Shown here one piece after another: positions 60,982-64,000 of a DNA stretch of 64,000 nt. Numbering within the stretch: position 1 is the stretch's first letter; each line of letters starts with the position of its first letter. This DNA comes from Xenorhabdus doucetiae (GTDB taxonomy: Bacteria; Pseudomonadota; Gammaproteobacteria; Enterobacterales; Enterobacteriaceae), in contig NZ_FO704550.1 of NCBI RefSeq assembly GCF_000968195.1, forward strand, positions 3,720,001 to 3,784,000. The letters are read 5' to 3'. Under the pieces are notes generated by a model, which was not told the DNA's origin, made no database searches, and was given only the letters and a program-made list of their open reading frames with translations. Both the position numbers and the translations under genes were made by a program.

Positions 60982-61962
60982 CTATTCCGGCCTGAAACGA
61001 CGCAAATGCTGAATTGTCGCAAACCATGCTGCAATCCAACCAATCATACCTGAAATAAGGACTAATAAGAGTGATTCATCCCATCCCAAGCCATGCAGCT
61101 TAAAACTGGTGCCAAAAACACTCGCGACTTCCGTGACCACATCGGAAAGTTTCCACACCAGCAGAGAGGAGAGGATCAGGGAAAATATGGCGCCCAGTAC
61201 GCCCAGTAAGGCACCGCCATTCAGGAAAGGACGCAGAATAAAACCATCCGTTGCCCCAATCAGCTTCATGACATTAATCGTCTCACGGCGGCTAAAGATA
61301 CTCAGCCGGACGCTGTTACCAATGACCAAGAGTAGCGCAACCACCATCAAAATACCTATCACGGCCGCAATTCTGCCGACAAGGACGGTCAGCGCGGTCA
61401 GGCGGGCAAACCAGCTATCATCCATCCTGACGTCTTCAATGCCTTTAATCTGCGCAACCTGATCGCGCAATGTCGTGAGTGTCTGATTGCTTTGGAAATT
61501 CAATTGAGGCGAGACGATGGCGACCGCCGGCAACGGGTTCTCCTCCAGCAAATCCAGGGCACTGGCAAAACCCGACCATGCCCGGAATTCGTTTACCGCA
61601 TCTTCACGGGAAAGATAATTCACCGATTTCACGCCGTCCATGCCTTGCAACTGATCAATGACCTGTTTGACACTCTTGTCATTCAGTGACTTATCCAAAT
61701 AGACCGTGAGTTGCGGGATGGGATACCACTGCATCACAGCTTGATCGACGTTTTTCCAAACGATATAAAACACACTCGGTAAGGTCAGGGAAATGGCAAC
61801 CACCATCATGGTCAACAGCGTCGCCAATGGCTGGCGGAACATATCAGACAGCGTACTTTTCCACGCATAACGCTGCTGTACGCGCCATCCCCCTTTCAAT
61901 GACCTGGACTTGGATTTTGGCGAATAGCCTTTTTTCGCTAAATGACGGACATGCTTAACCAT
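60982..61962 (-). CDS. ftsX: Cell division protein FtsX
   Basis: 326 aa with four membrane helices (about 50-72, 200-222, 250-272, 295-317), and a periplasmic loop after the first that engages EnvC. Together with FtsE it forms an ABC-like machine that controls septal amidases. Its start overlaps the ftsE stop by 8 bp. Confidence 0.96.
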   Translation of the reverse strand: MVKHVRHLAKKGYSPKSKSRSLKGGWRVQQRYAWKSTLSDMFRQPLATLLTMMVVAISLTLPSVFYIVWKNVDQAVMQWYPIPQLTVYLDKSLNDKSVKQVIDQLQGMDGVKSVNYLSREDAVNEFRAWSGFASALDLLEENPLPAVAIVSPQLNFQSNQTLTTLRDQVAQIKGIEDVRMDDSWFARLTALTVLVGRIAAVIGILMVVALLLVIGNSVRLSIFSRRETINVMKLIGATDGFILRPFLNGGALLGVLGAIFSLILSSLLVWKLSDVVTEVASVFGTSFKLHGLGWDESLLLVLISGMIGWIAAWFATIQHLRRFRPE

Positions 61963-62620
61963 GATGCCCTCCTTGCATGCGCCCCTGATTCAGGGTCAAG
62001 ATACGGTAATTTCTTCGTTCAATCAGGGCGGTATCATGCGTCGCCATCAGAACGGTCACGCCAACTCGGTTAAATTCTTCAAACAGACGGATGATCCCCT
62101 CTGATAATGCCCCATCCAAATTTCCCGTTGGTTCATCCGCCAGCAATACCGTGGGTTTGTTCACCACCGCGCGGGCAATACCAACACGTTGTTGCTCTCC
62201 GCCAGAAAGTTGAATGGGGAAATTTTTCGCTTTGTCCAGCAAGCCGACCTTATCCAATGCCGCAGATACCCGCCGACGAATATCCTCAGCACTGGCTCCT
62301 GAGATGATCAGCGGCATGGCGACGTTCTCGTATACCGTGCGATCCAAAAGCAGGTGGTGATCCTGAAAAATCATGCCGATCTGACGGCGCAGAAAGGGGA
62401 TCTCGCGGGATTTTAGTCGGCTGATGTCATGACCAGAAAACCAAATATGGCCGGCACTGGGGCGTTCGATGCCACAGATAAGTTTCAAAAGTGTACTTTT
62501 ACCCGCCCCTGAATGACCGGTTAAAAATGCCATTTCCCCTGGAAGGAGATGAAACTCCACCCCTTGCAGCGCCTGCCGCCCTCCCAGATAGGCTTTACTG
62601 ACCTGTTCAAAGCGAATCAT
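61955..62620 (-). CDS. ftsE: Cell division ATP-binding protein FtsE
   Basis: 221 aa (E. coli 222). ABC ATPase: Walker A GHSGAGKST, signature LSGGEQQRVGIARA, Walker B VLLADEPTGNLD. It starts 6 bp after ftsY and overlaps ftsX, in the conserved ftsYEX operon. Confidence 0.98.
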   Translation of the reverse strand: MIRFEQVSKAYLGGRQALQGVEFHLLPGEMAFLTGHSGAGKSTLLKLICGIERPSAGHIWFSGHDISRLKSREIPFLRRQIGMIFQDHHLLLDRTVYENVAMPLIISGASAEDIRRRVSAALDKVGLLDKAKNFPIQLSGGEQQRVGIARAVVNKPTVLLADEPTGNLDGALSEGIIRLFEEFNRVGVTVLMATHDTALIERRNYRILTLNQGRMQGGHHG

Positions 62621-62626
62621 TGATAG

Positions 62627-64000
62627 TTAATCCTCTCTGGCAAAAAGCGCCTCAATAAAATCGTCTGCCTTAAATGGACGGAGATCTTCAATGCCTTCAC
62701 CCACGCCAATGTAGCGGATGGGGATCTCAAATTGGTCGGCAATGGCGAAGATAACGCCCCCTTTCGCAGTACCATCCAGTTTGGTCAGTGAAATACCCGT
62801 CAATCCTACCGCTTCATGGAATAGTTTAGCCTGACTTACTGCATTTTGGCCTGTGCTGGCATCCAGCGTCAGCATAATTTCATGAGGAGCCTCTTCGTCC
62901 AGTTTTTTCATCACTCGAACGATTTTTTTCAGCTCTTCCATCAAATGTGCTTTGTTCTGCAAGCGCCCTGCGGTATCGGCAATCAGGACATCAACCCCTT
63001 TGGCCTTGGCTGACTGGATGGCATCAAAAATCACTGAGGCGGGATCGGCGCCCGTATGTTGGGCAATCACCGGGATTTTGTTGCGTTCGCCCCAAACCTG
63101 TAATTGTTCTACTGCGGCTGCCCGGAAGGTATCCCCGGCGGCCAGCATGACGGATTTCCCCTGAGACTGGAATTGACGTGCCAATTTACCAATGGTGGTG
63201 GTTTTACCCACGCCATTCACGCCTACCATCAGAATGACATACGGTGATTTATTTTCGATCGCCAGCGGCTTATCCACTTTCGCCAAAATAGCCGACATCT
63301 CTTCTTTCAGTTTAGCGTAAAGCGCTTCCGCATCTTTCAACTCTTTGCGACTGGCGTGATCTGTCAGGCTGGTGATGATCTTACGGGTCGTTTCGACACC
63401 CACATCGGCAATCAGTAGATGCTCTTCCAGCTCTTCAAACAGATCATCATCAATTTTCTTGCCACGAAATAGCCCCAGAAAACCGGAGCCAAAATTTTGA
63501 CGGGTTTTCATTAAGCTGCGTTTCAGACGGGCAAAGAACCCTTCTTTGGTTGGCCGCTCTTGTTCCTTAGGTAAGGTTACTTGTTCTGCCGCTTCCGCTA
63601 AACGCTGTTGCTCTGCCTCTTCCGCTGCTTGACGGGCGGCTGCTTCCGCCAAACGCTGTTGTTCTACCTCTTCCGCTGCACGGCGGGCGGCTGCTTCCGC
63701 CAGACGCTGTTGCTCCGCCTCTTCCGCTGCACGGCGGGCGGCTGCTTCCGCCAGACGCTGCTGCTCCGCCTCTTCCGCTGCTTGACGGGCGGCTTCTTCC
63801 GCCAGACGCTGTTGTTCTGCCTCTTCTGCTGCACGGCGGGCCGCTTCTTCCGCCAGACGCTGTTGCTCTGCCTCTTCTGCTGCACGGCGGGCGGCTGCTT
63901 CCGCTAAACGCTGTTGTTCTGCCTCTTCTGCTGCACGGCGGGCCGCTTCTTCCGCCAAACGCTGTTGCTCTGCCTCTTCTGCTGCACGGCGGGCGGCTGC
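62627..64000 (-). CDS. ftsY: Signal recognition particle receptor FtsY (5' end cut)
   Basis: Partial; 457 codons visible, open to the window edge. The N-terminal A domain is here an array of 17-residue repeats (63570-64000), then the NG domain: FFARLKRSLMKTRQNFGSGF (membrane-binding helix), GTPase G1 GVNGVGKTTTIGKLA, G2 DTFRAAA, G3 DTAGRLQ, G4 TKLDGTAKGG. It docks ribosome-SRP complexes at the Sec translocon. The repeat array makes the acidic domain unusual. Confidence 0.97.
   Translation of the reverse strand, partial: AAARRAAEEAEQQRLAEEAARRAAEEAEQQRLAEAAARRAAEEAEQQRLAEEAARRAAEEAEQQRLAEEAARQAAEEAEQQRLAEAAARRAAEEAEQQRLAEAAARRAAEEVEQQRLAEAAARQAAEEAEQQRLAEAAEQVTLPKEQERPTKEGFFARLKRSLMKTRQNFGSGFLGLFRGKKIDDDLFEELEEHLLIADVGVETTRKIITSLTDHASRKELKDAEALYAKLKEEMSAILAKVDKPLAIENKSPYVILMVGVNGVGKTTTIGKLARQFQSQGKSVMLAAGDTFRAAAVEQLQVWGERNKIPVIAQHTGADPASVIFDAIQSAKAKGVDVLIADTAGRLQNKAHLMEELKKIVRVMKKLDEEAPHEIMLTLDASTGQNAVSQAKLFHEAVGLTGISLTKLDGTAKGGVIFAIADQFEIPIRYIGVGEGIEDLRPFKADDFIEALFARED
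63570..64000 (-). repeat. 51-bp coding repeats in the ftsY A domain
   Basis: At least eight imperfect copies of a 17-codon unit (AEQQRLAEEAARRAAEE with E/A and R/Q variants), continuing past the window. The units are nearly identical at DNA level, predicting a long charged helix. Confidence 0.9.

Overview
The window is an Enterobacterales chromosome segment, most likely Xenorhabdus (Photorhabdus is the alternative). Housekeeping proteins match E. coli orthologues in order and length. The accessory part carries a five-module NRPS whose domain order, condensation-domain types and adenylation codes match GxpS, the GameXPeptide synthetase of those genera. The species call is inference; no rRNA or tRNA gene was seen.

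Layout. 1-4123: lptB (3' part)-rpoN-hpf-ptsN-rapZ-npr. 4529-7304: a secreted broad-specificity amino-acid racemase, rnk and a hicAB toxin-antitoxin pair with visible operator palindromes. 7358-10572: pmbA (-), darP/yjgA and a D-2-hydroxyacid dehydrogenase. 10761-16430: a SoxR-controlled block with two perfect SoxR boxes, a BhsA-like secreted protein, soxR and a doxX-MFP-RND operon resembling Pseudomonas mexGHI. 16581-27565 (-): mreBCD-yhdE-rng-yhdP-nitrilase-tldD. 28090-36054 (+): acuI, aroQ-accBC, yhdT-panF-prmA, dusB-fis.

36055-58680 is the accessory region. It holds a NIPSNAP-like gene, a low-GC operon of an extended Hcp, a DUF6402-like protein and a small membrane-anchored protein (a probable type VI secretion effector/immunity cassette), a frameshifted IS630-family element with clear ends, the 15.7-kb NRPS gene, AT-rich flanks and an MrpJ-like regulator. 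From 58681 the core resumes on the minus strand: glxK, rpoH and ftsYEX (ftsY cut by the window end).

Together: PTS-Ntr and sigma-54 genes, cell-shape and envelope genes, malonyl-CoA supply (accBC), redox-sensing efflux that could export self-made metabolites, and a cyclic-peptide synthetase. A recurring oddity is short in-frame tandem repeats, mostly 15 bp (five codons), in several unrelated genes, plus a 51-bp repeat array in ftsY.
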